DNA of 41,306 nt from Hyphomonadaceae bacterium (GTDB lineage Bacteria > Pseudomonadota > Alphaproteobacteria > Caulobacterales > Maricaulaceae), in assembly GCA_014324115.1 (NCBI GenBank), contig JACOMS010000003.1:1-41306 (forward strand), given 5' to 3'. Of this stretch, positions 7,572 to 16,132 are shown in pieces. Under the pieces are notes generated by a model that searched no databases, had not been told where the DNA came from, and was given only the letters and a program-made list of their open reading frames with translations. Position 1 is the first letter of the stretch; every line of letters starts with the position of its first letter. Position numbers and translations under genes: made by a program.

Positions 7572-9962
7572 GTGAAATTTTCACTCTCATGGCTGAAGGA
7601 TCATCTGGAGACAAGGGCCACGACTGACCAGGTCGTCGAAGCGATGACGCTGGCCGGGCTTGAAGTAGAAGACGTCGAAGATCCGGTCATGAAACTGGCT
7701 GATTTCACGGTTGCTCACGTCGTCCATACGGAAAAGCATCCGGATGCTGACAAACTGTCCGTCTGCACAGTGGAAACCTCCGAAGGCACAAAACAAATCG
7801 TGTGCGGTGCGCCGAATGCGCGGGCGGGGATCGCCGTCGCCTATGCACCGCCCGGGACTTACATACCCGGGTCGAAATTCAGCCTCGACAAGACCCCCCG
7901 CAAGATACGCGGTATTGAAAGTTATGGCATGATGTGCTCGGCCAAAGAGCTGGAACTCGGTGATGGCCATGATAGCGTTCTCGAACTGGACCCATCTCAA
8001 CACGCAGTAGGTCAGCCCGTCCCGGAGGCTGTGGGTGCAAACGATCCAGTGATCGATTTCGAAGTCACCCCCAATCGCCCTGATTGGCTCGGGGTGAACT
8101 CTATTGCCCGTGACTTGGCCGCTGCGGGATTGGGCACATTGAAAACCCCCGCAATCCAACCTGTCCAGAGCACATTCGAAAATCCGCAAACCGTGCGTAT
8201 CAAAGCAGACGACGCTTGTCCCGCCTTTGTCGGGCGCGTCATCAAGGGCGTGAAAAACGGCCCTTCACCGGACTGGCTACAGACCAGGCTGAAAGCTATC
8301 GGTCTGCGGCCCATTTCGGCACTGGTCGATATCGCCAATTTCATTACCTTTGACCGCGCGCGGCCCCTGCATTTTTATGACCGGGCCAAACTCCGGGGCG
8401 ATATTATTGTGCGCTATGGTCAAAACGAGACCTTTGATGCGCTCGACAATAAAAACTACACGGCCACAGAGCAGGATTGCGTCATTTGTGATGAGAGCGG
8501 TATTCTCGGTCTCGGCGGTATTGTGGGTGGCAGAACAACCAGCTGTGATGAAAACACAACCGAAATTTTGATTGAATGCGCCTATTTTGACCCGAAAACC
8601 ATCCGCCGAAGCGCAGTACGGCTCGGCGTTAATTCAGATGCCAAATACCGGTTTGAGCGCGGTGTGGATACGGGGTTCCTGCCGGAGGGAATAGAACTCG
8701 CAACGCGTGCGGTACTGGATATTTGCGGAGGTGCCGCAAGTCATGTGGTTGTAGCGGGTGACATACCGGCCCCGCCACCATCCCTGGATTTTGATCCCAT
8801 GCTGATTAACCGCCTGACAGGGCTGTCCCTGCCCGGATATCAGGTCGAGAAAATTTTGACTGATCTTGGTTTTAGGGTCACAGCGGGCCATACCTGGACC
8901 ATCGACGTACCGTCGTGGCGGCGCGACGTTACCGAAGGAGTTGACCTGATTGAAGAGATCGTGCGCATCGCGGGTTATCATAACCTTGAGGCTGTCAGTT
9001 TACCAGCTGCCTCCGGGTGCCTAAAACCTACAGCCACGCTGATCCAGAACCGCACTCGTCTCGCGCGCCGGGTTTTGGCCGGGCGCGGTCTGTCCGAAGC
9101 GATCACTTGGTCATTTGTTTTACAGGACCACGCCAAAGTCTTCGACGGTGGGGCGGAAAACATGCGGCTGGATAATCCCATTTCATCTGATCTGGATTGT
9201 ATGCGCCCGTCTGCGTTGATACATCTGCTATTGGCCGGGCAGCGCAATGCAGATCGTGGCTATCCGGGCTCTACTCTGTTTGAGCTCGGTCCGGTTTATC
9301 ACGGCACGGAACCGGATGACCAGGCTCTTGCGTTGGCGGGTATCAGGCGCGTTGAAACAATCCGTGACTGGGCCGGAAATATTCTGCCCGATGCCCTGAC
9401 CACAAAGGCAGACGCACTTGCAGCGCTGTCTGTCATGGGGGCAAATGTGGATAATTTTCAAACCACCAAACCCACAGGCGATTACTGGCACCCGGGACGA
9501 TCCGGGCGACTACAGATGGGTCCTGAAAATATACTGGCCGATTTCGGAGAACTCCATCCCCACGCACTCAAAGCGTTGGGCATTGATGGTCGTGTCGTCG
9601 CTTTTGAAATCTGGCCGGAAAACCTGCCCACATCCGACAGGAAAAGAGCATCAAAGGCCAAAGGTGTCCTGGAACTGTCCGACTTCATGCCTGTGCACAA
9701 GGATTTCGCATTTGTCGTCAAGAAGTCCAAACCGGCAGGCGATATCATAAAAGCCGCTAAAAGTGCGGATAAACAGCTCATTTCCGATGTGACCCTTTTC
9801 GACGTCTACGAGGGGTGGGGCATAAAAGACGGTTACAAATCCCTCGCCATTGACGTGGCCTTGACTCCAAAAGATGCAACCCTGACCGAAAAGGACATTG
9901 ATGCGCTCACGAAAAAAATTATCATGCGGGTCAGGAAAGCCGGAGGCGAGTTGCGGAGTTAA
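7572..9962 (+). CDS. pheT: Phenylalanine-tRNA ligase beta subunit
   Basis: The 796-residue beta subunit binds tRNA and edits misacylated Tyr-tRNA-Phe. Domains in order: an N-terminal MKFSLSWL start, an EMAP-II-like tRNA-binding domain (roughly 40-150, KHPDADKLSVCTV and IRGIESYGMMCS), the B3/B4 editing domain (around 210-370), the B5 domain, the catalytic-like core, and a C-terminal ferredoxin-like anticodon-binding domain (about 700-796, SDFMPVHKDFAFVV to the C-terminal RKAGGELRS). The length is normal. A GAGGT ribosome site precedes the ATG (7560-7564). The methyltransferase gene begins shortly after its stop. Confidence 0.97.
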   Translation: MKFSLSWLKDHLETRATTDQVVEAMTLAGLEVEDVEDPVMKLADFTVAHVVHTEKHPDADKLSVCTVETSEGTKQIVCGAPNARAGIAVAYAPPGTYIPGSKFSLDKTPRKIRGIESYGMMCSAKELELGDGHDSVLELDPSQHAVGQPVPEAVGANDPVIDFEVTPNRPDWLGVNSIARDLAAAGLGTLKTPAIQPVQSTFENPQTVRIKADDACPAFVGRVIKGVKNGPSPDWLQTRLKAIGLRPISALVDIANFITFDRARPLHFYDRAKLRGDIIVRYGQNETFDALDNKNYTATEQDCVICDESGILGLGGIVGGRTTSCDENTTEILIECAYFDPKTIRRSAVRLGVNSDAKYRFERGVDTGFLPEGIELATRAVLDICGGAASHVVVAGDIPAPPPSLDFDPMLINRLTGLSLPGYQVEKILTDLGFRVTAGHTWTIDVPSWRRDVTEGVDLIEEIVRIAGYHNLEAVSLPAASGCLKPTATLIQNRTRLARRVLAGRGLSEAITWSFVLQDHAKVFDGGAENMRLDNPISSDLDCMRPSALIHLLLAGQRNADRGYPGSTLFELGPVYHGTEPDDQALALAGIRRVETIRDWAGNILPDALTTKADALAALSVMGANVDNFQTTKPTGDYWHPGRSGRLQMGPENILADFGELHPHALKALGIDGRVVAFEIWPENLPTSDRKRASKAKGVLELSDFMPVHKDFAFVVKKSKPAGDIIKAAKSADKQLISDVTLFDVYEGWGIKDGYKSLAIDVALTPKDATLTEKDIDALTKKIIMRVRKAGGELRS

Positions 9963-10033
9963 AACGAGAATGGCCAGTGACCATGGGGCTGTGTCGCGTC
10001 AGACTTTGGTATTTTTATGTTTGGATACCTTTG

Positions 10034-10645
10034 ATGTCTTTCTATTCCCGCCATATCCTGCCGCGCTGCCTTGATATGGCGTGCCGGACGAAGCCGATCC
10101 GCAAACAGCGGGAGAAAGTCATTCCACAGGCGCAGGGCCGCGTCGTAGAAATCGGCATGGGGAGCTGCGCCAATCTTCCCTTTTATGACGTGAATACAGT
10201 CAGCGAAGTTATTGGCGTTGAACCCGACCCGTATATATGGAAGCAGGGCGAGGAGAGGCGGCGTAGCTCCCCCATTCCTGTTGAGCAAATCGGCCTGTCC
10301 GGCGAATCCCTACCTTTGGAAAACGACGTGGCGGATACGGTCGTTGTCACGTATTCACTGTGCACCATTCCAGAGCCGGTCAAAACCTTGTGCGAAATGC
10401 GCCGTGTGCTCAAATCCGGCGGACGGATATTATTCTGCGAGCATGGCAGGGCACCGGACAAAAGCGTCGCCAAATGGCAGACCCGGATTGATCCGGTCTG
10501 GAAACATCTCGTGGGCGGTTGCCACCTCGGGCGAGATATTCCCGCGCTTATTCATGAGGCTGGTCTGACCATCTGCAAGATGGATAGCATGTACATCCCG
10601 GGACCGAAAATACTTTCATTTAATTATTGGGGAGTTGCGGCATGA
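10034..10645 (+). CDS. Class I SAM-dependent methyltransferase
   Basis: A 203-residue methyltransferase of the small UbiE-like group starting with FYSRHILPRCLDMAC. SAM motif I reads VVEIGMGSCANLPF. Downstream are IGVEPDP (acidic end of strand 2), GESLPLENDVADTVVVTYSLC (motif post-I) and EMRRVLKSGGRILFCEHG (motif III). The second glycine of the usual GxGSG loop is replaced by cysteine (GMGSC), which may weaken SAM binding. The substrate is unknown. I chose the ATG at 10034 because relatives start at this F-Y-x-R-H-I-L-P-R motif. A GTG at 9977, close after the pheT stop, is an alternative that would add 19 residues. Confidence 0.82.
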   Translation: MSFYSRHILPRCLDMACRTKPIRKQREKVIPQAQGRVVEIGMGSCANLPFYDVNTVSEVIGVEPDPYIWKQGEERRRSSPIPVEQIGLSGESLPLENDVADTVVVTYSLCTIPEPVKTLCEMRRVLKSGGRILFCEHGRAPDKSVAKWQTRIDPVWKHLVGGCHLGRDIPALIHEAGLTICKMDSMYIPGPKILSFNYWGVAA

Positions 10646-11061
10646 AGACTGTTAACCCGGAAAGGACGGACCCAAAAACGGAACCGTTGCCTACGGGCAC
10701 TGGCGCTTCGCAACATCAAAAACACAGGAGACAGACGCAGAAATACGCACAGCCCCAACGGTCTTTGACAAAACCGCTCCATTAAATTAATATGCCAGCA
10801 CGGGAAGGGCGATAACACTACCAGCGAAACCAAGCATACCCACCACGGCCACGTATTCTACACAAAACTCCGATAGCAGTAAACATCTCTATTTTACTCT
10901 CTTCCAATGCTGTTTTTTGTTCTGAATTCATCTAATACCTCCGACTAAATGTCCCACCCCGCCTTTTGATAGTTGTCCCATATCAATTACCTTCTAACCC
11001 ACGCTTCTGACTTATGCGTAGTAGTGGCATTGTGTAAACCTATTTAGTTCTTTAATGCGAT
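10646..11061. other. 416-base gap between the methyltransferase and rplT genes
   Basis: The stretch has no intact gene. Its only coding signal is the small frameshifted minus-strand frame described separately. I see no tRNA, no convincing terminator (no GC hairpin followed by T residues) and no direct repeat. The two flanking genes converge on it. Confidence 0.5.
10787..10931 (-). pseudogene. Small membrane-protein frame broken by a frameshift
   Basis: A minus-strand ATG at 10931 has a perfect GGAGGT ribosome site five bases upstream (10937-10942). It opens a polar segment MNSEQKTALEESKIEMFTAI; that frame ends at a TAG at 10818 after 37 residues. Shifting one frame near residue 23 gives a hydrophobic tail, YVAVVGMLGFAGSVIALPV, ending at a TAA at 10787. 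A polar head plus one membrane helix, about 48 residues, would be a sensible small inner-membrane protein. Either the gene has decayed or one base is wrong in the sequence. I recognise no family. Confidence 0.35.
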
Positions 11062-11439
11062 TTAAGCCGTAACCGTATGCGGATTACTGTGGTGCTTCTT
11101 CGCAGCTTCAACCAGGGTGGCAAACGCTTCCGGCTCGCTTCCGGCCATATCAGCGAGGACTTTCCGGTCGATTTTGACACCGGCTTTTTTCAGACCATCC
11201 ATGAAACGGGCATAGTTCAAACCATGCAGGCGGGTGCCCGCATTGATGCGCTGGATCCACAACGCACGAAATTGACGCTTTTTCAGCTTGCGACCAATAT
11301 AGGCATATTGACCCGACTTTTCGACCGCCTGGTTGGCGATGCGGAAAGTGTTTTTGCGGCGGCCGCGAAAACCTCTGGCTTGTCCAATGACTTTTTTATG
11401 ACGGGCGCGCTTTGTCACACCCCGGGTGACGCGTGGCAT
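11062..11439 (-). CDS. rplT: 50S ribosomal protein L20
   Basis: L20 binds 23S rRNA early in 50S assembly and, in well-studied bacteria, represses its own operon. The sequence starts [17 protein letters not shown], with the basic N-terminal tail, the [16 protein letters not shown] helix and the globular part [12 protein letters not shown] followed by a segment ending in LADMAG. At 125 residues it is a few longer than most because of a C-terminal tail. It follows rpmI by 21 bases on the same strand. The usual position next to infC and pheS is lost. Confidence 0.96.
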   Translation of the reverse strand: MPRVTRGVTKRARHKKVIGQARGFRGRRKNTFRIANQAVEKSGQYAYIGRKLKKRQFRALWIQRINAGTRLHGLNYARFMDGLKKAGVKIDRKVLADMAGSEPEAFATLVEAAKKHHSNPHTVTA

Positions 11440-11460
11440 AATTTACTCCAAATCTGATTG

Positions 11461-11661
11461 TTAGCCGTTCGGCAAAAACTTTTTTTTGACAACCTTGGCA
11501 TCGCAATCCTTGAGGACTGTCATACCACGCAGATTGCGTATCTGTTTACTGGTTCGCTTGATCATGCCATGACGCTTTCCTGCCTGACCGGTTTTGACTT
11601 TGCCGGAAGCCGTCAATTTGAAGCGTTTTTTTGCGCCTGACTTGGTTTTCATTTTGGGCAT
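11461..11661 (-). CDS. rpmI: 50S ribosomal protein L35
   Basis: A 66-residue basic protein starting [20 protein letters not shown] and ending KKKFLPNG, a full-length L35 of the large ribosomal subunit. AAGGAG lies about seven bases before the ATG. It is the first gene of a two-gene operon with rplT. A promoter and a leader hairpin lie upstream. Confidence 0.96.
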   Translation of the reverse strand: MPKMKTKSGAKKRFKLTASGKVKTGQAGKRHGMIKRTSKQIRNLRGMTVLKDCDAKVVKKKFLPNG

Positions 11662-11729
11662 ATTGGTCTCCTTGGATTGAGTCCCGTGTCAACAGTCAAC
11701 TGGTCCGAGCTACCTTTATGAGCGGCAGA

Positions 11730-11761
11730 GCGTGCCGTGTTGGCCCAAGCGTACGGCATGC
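11730..11761 (-). promoter_or_regulatory. Leader hairpin upstream of rpmI-rplT
   Basis: GCATGCCGT (arm at 11753-11761, minus strand) pairs with ACGGCACGC (11730-11738) with one A-C mismatch. The 14-base loop itself contains TTGGGCCAA, able to form a small inner stem. It lies inside the predicted 5' leader, about 70 bases before the rpmI ATG. Ribosomal protein L20 is known to bind leader RNA of its operon in other bacteria, so this is a candidate site; that role is inference. Confidence 0.45.
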
Positions 11762-11782
11762 CCCGTCTGAAACGGCTGGAGG

Positions 11783-11810
11783 TGTATAGCGGAGATTTTT
11801 GAGATTGCAA
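11783..11810 (-). promoter_or_regulatory. Promoter for rpmI-rplT
   Basis: On the minus strand TTGCAA (11805-11810) and TATACA (11783-11788) are separated by 16 bases, a good match to a housekeeping sigma-70-type promoter. Transcription would start near 11775, leaving a leader of roughly 115 bases before rpmI. It lets the displaced operon be expressed without infC. Confidence 0.6.
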
Positions 11811-11839
11811 GGGCACTTCATCTGCATCGTATCGCTTTT

Positions 11840-12235
11840 GTGTGTTGGTGCACGCACGGATTGCACCGTTCCCCCTGCCGTTTCCGTGGTGCGCCGGTGC
11901 GGTCGGGGTTGTTTAAGGCGGTTCCGGGTGAGGTCAACCGCCAGTTGTGCGCGCATGGGCTGAAAGTGGAGCATGCGCCGGTGGCGGTGGTGGATGCCGC
12001 CGTGATCGGGAGCGCAGCTGCATCGTCCGGATTGAAAGGATAACTGTGGACCCTGATGGGTACCGACTTCAGTCCGGCCGCGAGGCGTACTTTCGGCTAC
12101 AAGGGCTTTTGGCGCAGTGATGGCGGTGCCTGTGCGGTGCCTGTGCCCGCCGCCCGGCCCTTGAACGAGGGCGAAGCGCCCCATCTGCCGCACCTGCTCA
12201 AGGCGGCCAACCGCATTGATCTGGTGGCTGAGTGA
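11840..12235 (+). mobile_element. IS5-family transposase remnant, frameshifted
   Basis: The frame from 11840 carries VNRQLCAHGLKVEHAPVAVV followed by DAAVIGSAA, which matches the DDE-domain entry of IS5-family transposases (N-x-Q-L-x-x-x-G-L then V-D-A-T-V-I-E-S). Reading continues as SGREAYF, then shifts frame near 12092 to FGYKGFWRSDGG and to GEAPHLPHLLKAANRIDLVAE before a stop. The expected second Asp-bearing segment and the C-terminal half are gone. No terminal inverted repeats could be defined. The remaining 12236-12390 sequence shows nothing I can name. It separates rpmI-rplT from yraN. Confidence 0.7.
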
Positions 12236-12390
12236 GGGGGATTCTGTCCAGAATTGTCTGATACCGCAAATGTCAGAGCGGAAAGTGCACGCGTCAGTAC
12301 CAGACACCCGCGCGCCGGGCCCGAAAACGGCGAAAACCCGAAATCCCGGCGAATCCGGATAAATTCGCAACAATCTTTTATTGCGGGAGT

Positions 12391-12747
12391 TTAATCCGGA
12401 CGCCATATGTCCGGGCGATGTATGAGTCCCCAGCGACCTGTCACAAAAATCGCGTCATAACGCACAGCCATATTTCTCAAAGCGGGGGATCTGGTCTGGA
12501 AAATCTGCGCGGCATCGTGTATCCGCCTCCAAGTGCCGGTTTTCAGACTGTCTTCGGCGCTTTGCCGATCCGGGCGATGTTTGACCTCGACAACAACCAG
12601 CGTGTTGCCCTTGGAGGCAGCAATGTCGATCTCGCCCACTCCGGTTTTGATGCGACGGGAGAGTATCCGATAGCCCCTGAGCCGCAAAAACCAGGAAGCC
12701 AGAATTTCAGCACGGCGGCCGGCTTTTTCATGTTTTTGTCGGTTCAT
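12391..12747 (-). CDS. yraN: YraN family protein (UPF0102, nuclease-like fold)
   Basis: The 118-residue protein shows the UPF0102 pattern: an N-terminal helix KAGRRAEILASWFLRLRGY, then GVGEIDIAASKGNTLVVVEV followed by KHR, with the PD-(D/E)XK-like acidic/Lys residues (E..D..E-V-K), and a C-terminal half with VRYDAIFV. The fold belongs to the restriction-endonuclease superfamily; its cellular role is not settled. The ATG at 12745-12747 overlaps the rsmI stop in ATGA, so the two are translationally coupled. The rsmI-yraN pair beside a lipoprotein gene of the LpoA type is a conserved neighbourhood in Proteobacteria. Confidence 0.9.
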   Translation of the reverse strand: MNRQKHEKAGRRAEILASWFLRLRGYRILSRRIKTGVGEIDIAASKGNTLVVVEVKHRPDRQSAEDSLKTGTWRRIHDAAQIFQTRSPALRNMAVRYDAIFVTGRWGLIHRPDIWRPD

Positions 12748-13625
12748 TTCAGATTTTGGGCGCGCACATAAACGTCGCGTTTTTTCCAACCGGATCGTTC
12801 AGCCACATGGCTACTGGCACGCTTTGAGCCCATGTCGGGGAGGTGCTCCCCTAGCGCCGCATCAATTTGCGCATCCGACCATGTCGCGGGTGTGTCAGCG
12901 GGTGCTACGAGCAACACCATCTCTCCGCGTAAAGGATTGGCGTGTATCCTCTCCATGAGATCACCGGGAGATCCATGTAGAAACTCTTCATGGATTTTGG
13001 TCAGCTCGCGAGCGATGACGATGCTGCGCCGACCAAGCATAGTCTCAATAGCGGCCAGCGTCGTCGCCATGCGCGGGCCTGTTTCGAAAAAAATCAATGT
13101 ACCTGTTGCGGTTTGCAAATCCCTTAATGCCGTTTGTCGCGCCGCAGTTTTGAGGGGTAGAAACCCGCAAAATGTAAATTTGTCCGTTGCCAGCCCCGCT
13201 CCCATGAGTGCAGCCAGAAGGCTCGAGGCGCCGGGTACGGGAAAGACCCCAAACCCTGCCTTACGCACTGCCCGGACGAGCTTGAAACCGGGATCGGAGA
13301 TGAGCGGCGTCCCGGCATCGCTAACCAGGGCGATAATTTTGCCCTCCTCCAGCCAGTCCAGAGCTTCGGGAATGCGACCCGCCGCATTATGGTCATGATA
13401 TGAGATCAGGCGCACCTTCATATCATAAGCCCCAAGGAGTTTGCCTGTATGCCGCGTATCTTCGGCCAGGATGGTATCCGCCCCGGCCAACACATCCAAC
13501 GCCCGCAGAGTTATGTCACGCAGATTGCCAATTGGCGTCGCTACGATATAGAGACCCGTCTGCAATTTCGCCTCATCAGGGGATTGCGCGAGTGCGGTTC
13601 GCCTTGTAGGAACAGAGCTGGGCAT
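12744..13625 (-). CDS. rsmI: 16S rRNA 2'-O-ribose C1402 methyltransferase RsmI
   Basis: RsmI methylates the 2'-OH of C1402 in the ribosomal decoding centre. The 293-residue sequence has the signature IVATPIGNLRDITLRALDVL, AEDTRHTGKLL, SDAGTPLISDPGFKLV, PGASSLLAALMGAGLATDKF, and EFLHGSPGDL before the C-terminal part. This is the tetrapyrrole-methylase fold. The length is normal. The N-terminal 20 residues before LQTGLYIVATP are not conserved, but no alternative ATG lies closer. It diverges from the LpoA-like gene with about 15 bases between starts, so the promoters must overlap the coding starts. Confidence 0.96.
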   Translation of the reverse strand: MPSSVPTRRTALAQSPDEAKLQTGLYIVATPIGNLRDITLRALDVLAGADTILAEDTRHTGKLLGAYDMKVRLISYHDHNAAGRIPEALDWLEEGKIIALVSDAGTPLISDPGFKLVRAVRKAGFGVFPVPGASSLLAALMGAGLATDKFTFCGFLPLKTAARQTALRDLQTATGTLIFFETGPRMATTLAAIETMLGRRSIVIARELTKIHEEFLHGSPGDLMERIHANPLRGEMVLLVAPADTPATWSDAQIDAALGEHLPDMGSKRASSHVAERSGWKKRDVYVRAQNLK

Positions 13626-13640
13626 GGCGTGTCGAAAATT

Positions 13641-14987
13641 ATGAATGCACTATCTATGGCGTATTTCTGTAACATATTACAATTAACCGGGACCATAAAA
13701 GCGCTCTCCGTCATGGGGATAGCTGCATTTTTTACAGCCTGCACCACAACGCCGACGCCACAAGAGCCGATACGAGACCCGGCGGTGGGGCGGCCCGTGC
13801 CGCAAACCATGCAACCACAGCAACGCGCCGGGCCGACTCCTGATATCCGGGAACAGAACAGAACAGAAACAGACAAATCGGAGTTGCGCCGTAACGGGCT
13901 GACCCCACCCCATATGACCGGGCGGGACATAAAACGTCTGGCGCTCCTGTTACCGTTTTCGTCAGAAAGATGGCGTGAGGAAGCCGATTCTATGCTGGAT
14001 GCCGCCGAAATGGCCGTGTTCGACCGCGACGAGGCGGACGTTCTGCTAATTGCACTGGATACAGGCGGAACAGAAACCGGCGCTGCCAGGGCCACACGTG
14101 CGGCACTAACGCTTGGCGCTGATGTGATTCTTGGACCCGTTCTCGCCCGGTCTGCTATCGGAGCCAGCCGCGAAGCCCGCGACGACGGCACGCCGGTCAT
14201 CGCTTTTTCCACCGACCAGACTGTCGCCGGAAACGGTACTTACCTATTGTCTTTCCCGCCAGAAGCCGAAGTCGAGCGCATAGTAGAGTTTGCGGCTCGA
14301 ACCGGCGTGCGCAATTTTGCTTTTTTAGGACCGGAAGACACATATGGGCAACGCGTGGAAGAAGCATATAATCGGTCTGTTCAACGGGTCGGTGGACAAG
14401 TGACGCATCGTGAATCTTATGACGGAAGCGATATCTCCGTAATGCAGACGCCAGCGCAGGCCATCGCTGACGCCTATAAACGTCATGTGCGCGATGCGGA
14501 ACCCACAGCACGGGCCGCCTATGAAGCTATTCTGCTGCCCGAGGGCGGGACAGAGCTACGCTCGCTCGCACCGTTATTGCCGTTCTATGATATTGATCCG
14601 GCAGATGTGCAGTTCCTCGGCACGAGCCGGTGGTACCGGGAGGATACCGGGCGCGAACCGGCACTAAATGGCGGGATTTTTGCCGGACCTGATGCTGAGG
14701 CTCGCGATCTTTTCAGGGCAAGATATGATTCGCGTTTTGGGCGGGAAGTCGGATCGCTTGCATCGCTGGCCTATGACGCGGTAAATATTGGAGCCTCTAT
14801 TGCGTCCGAGCCCCGGTCTGATCGTCATGCCCGTGCCCAGGATCCGCAGGGTTTTTTCGGGGTGGACGGTTTTATTCAGTTTGATCGCGACGGAACCGCG
14901 AGACGTGGACTGGCGGTCTACCAGATACGAAACGGAAAGTTTGTCATCATTGATCCGGCTCCGAAATCCGCTGGCGGCCCGTCCTAG
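13641..14987 (+). CDS. Penicillin-binding protein activator, LpoA/LppC family lipoprotein
   Basis: A 448-residue lipoprotein. The N-terminus has a hydrophobic segment ending in FFTAC, a lipobox with the lipid-bearing Cys at about residue 34. A proline-rich linker (about 37-90) and a periplasmic-binding-protein-like domain follow, starting RLALLLPFSSERW and including GADVILGPVLARS, TPVIAFSTDQ and FLGPEDTYGQRVEEAY. Homologues in gammaproteobacteria activate PBP1a from the outer membrane. This protein lacks their large N-terminal TPR domain, as is usual in Alphaproteobacteria. The ATG at 13641 gives a clean signal peptide; an upstream extension runs antisense to rsmI. Its stop overlaps the convergent hemW stop. 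Confidence 0.88.
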   Translation: MNALSMAYFCNILQLTGTIKALSVMGIAAFFTACTTTPTPQEPIRDPAVGRPVPQTMQPQQRAGPTPDIREQNRTETDKSELRRNGLTPPHMTGRDIKRLALLLPFSSERWREEADSMLDAAEMAVFDRDEADVLLIALDTGGTETGAARATRAALTLGADVILGPVLARSAIGASREARDDGTPVIAFSTDQTVAGNGTYLLSFPPEAEVERIVEFAARTGVRNFAFLGPEDTYGQRVEEAYNRSVQRVGGQVTHRESYDGSDISVMQTPAQAIADAYKRHVRDAEPTARAAYEAILLPEGGTELRSLAPLLPFYDIDPADVQFLGTSRWYREDTGREPALNGGIFAGPDAEARDLFRARYDSRFGREVGSLASLAYDAVNIGASIASEPRSDRHARAQDPQGFFGVDGFIQFDRDGTARRGLAVYQIRNGKFVIIDPAPKSAGGPS

Positions 14988-16132
14988 TCGATCAGGAGTT
15001 TTTCTATAATTTTATCAAGCACGCGGCGACCCCCGGTCGTTGCGGATAGTTTGTCACCCGAGATTTCGATAAAGTTACCTTCGGCAAGTTCCTTGAGGAT
15101 GTCCGGGTTTAAGTGTCCTCCAAGTCGTTCAAACCTCTCAACTGATATACCGTCAGATATGCGAAGGCCCATCAGAAGATATTCTGATGCTTGTTCCGTT
15201 CGGCTTAAACGTCTTTTCTCATATATGCCGAATCCGGTTTGTCCGACTCGTGTAATATAGCCCCCGGGTCTTAATTCAGCGACTGTCGTGTAGCGGTGGC
15301 CGTCCCTGGTGATTCGGCCGTGAGCTCCGGGTCCAACTCCAACATAATCCATGCCTGTCCAGCAGGCCATGTTATGCCGCGATTTGTGATCAGGTCTTGC
15401 GAAGTTTGAAACCTCATAATGGTCGTACCCGGCATGCGTTAGATGAGCGACCACATGGTCATAGAAATCGGCGGACATGTCCGGGTCAAGTGCGTGCAGA
15501 CTCCCGCGCTCAAGTGCCCGTCCGAAAGCAGTGCCCGGCTCAATCGTCAATTGATACGTCGAAATGTGGTGAGGTAAATATTCCATAGCCGTACACAGAT
15601 CATTCCGCAATATGTCCGCAGTTTGCCCGCACCACCCAAAAATCAGGTCGATAGACACGGACGGGAAAATATCCATAACCATGGCAAGTGACGATCTGGC
15701 TGTTTTACCATCGTGATCACGTCCCAAAAATTTCAGACCCTCGTTATTGAAGGTTTGTATGCCAAGAGAAAAGCGGTTTAAACCTGTAGATTGGTAGGCT
15801 CTCCACCTGTCCGCATCATTCGGATTGGCTTCAAGGGCGATTTCACACTTGGAAGCCGTTGACCACAAAGATGTGATGCGGTTAATGACCCGGTTCAGGT
15901 CGTCAGCATATAGAAGCGACGGTGTACCCCCGCCGAAATGAATAGACCTTACCTGTCTCGGCCCGATCCAGCTCCGCCAGCCGGACAGATCATCGCACAC
16001 CGCCTTGACGAGGCTTTCATTACGGCGGCCTTTGTAGACATTGAAGTCACAGTAGGGACAAATACGGGAACAATAAGGCCAGTGGACATAGATGGCGAGA
16101 TCTTTGTCGCTATACATTCGGAAACTGGTCAT
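14984..16132 (-). CDS. hemW: Radical SAM heme chaperone HemW
   Basis: HemW-type proteins resemble coproporphyrinogen dehydrogenase but act as heme chaperones for respiratory enzymes. The 382-residue sequence has the radical SAM motif CSRICPYC (Cys 21, 25, 28), [10 protein letters not shown], the [12 protein letters not shown] segment, and the C-terminal HemN domain with [11 protein letters not shown]. It lacks the longer N-terminal part of true HemN. It starts inside the last 23 bases of rdgB; an ATG at 16117 would shorten the overlap. rdgB-hemW is a conserved alphaproteobacterial pair. Confidence 0.94.
   Translation of the reverse strand: MTSFRMYSDKDLAIYVHWPYCSRICPYCDFNVYKGRRNESLVKAVCDDLSGWRSWIGPRQVRSIHFGGGTPSLLYADDLNRVINRITSLWSTASKCEIALEANPNDADRWRAYQSTGLNRFSLGIQTFNNEGLKFLGRDHDGKTARSSLAMVMDIFPSVSIDLIFGWCGQTADILRNDLCTAMEYLPHHISTYQLTIEPGTAFGRALERGSLHALDPDMSADFYDHVVAHLTHAGYDHYEVSNFARPDHKSRHNMACWTGMDYVGVGPGAHGRITRDGHRYTTVAELRPGGYITRVGQTGFGIYEKRRLSRTEQASEYLLMGLRISDGISVERFERLGGHLNPDILKELAEGNFIEISGDKLSATTGGRRVLDKIIEKLLID

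Noticed and set aside
11696-12406. A 236-residue minus-strand reading frame upstream of rpmI
   Set aside because: It is Arg/His/Pro-rich low-complexity sequence, antisense to a recognisable IS5 transposase remnant, and covers the rpmI promoter.
13449-13640. A longer start for the LpoA-like lipoprotein
   Set aside because: The added 64 residues are antisense to rsmI and would bury the lipoprotein signal sequence.
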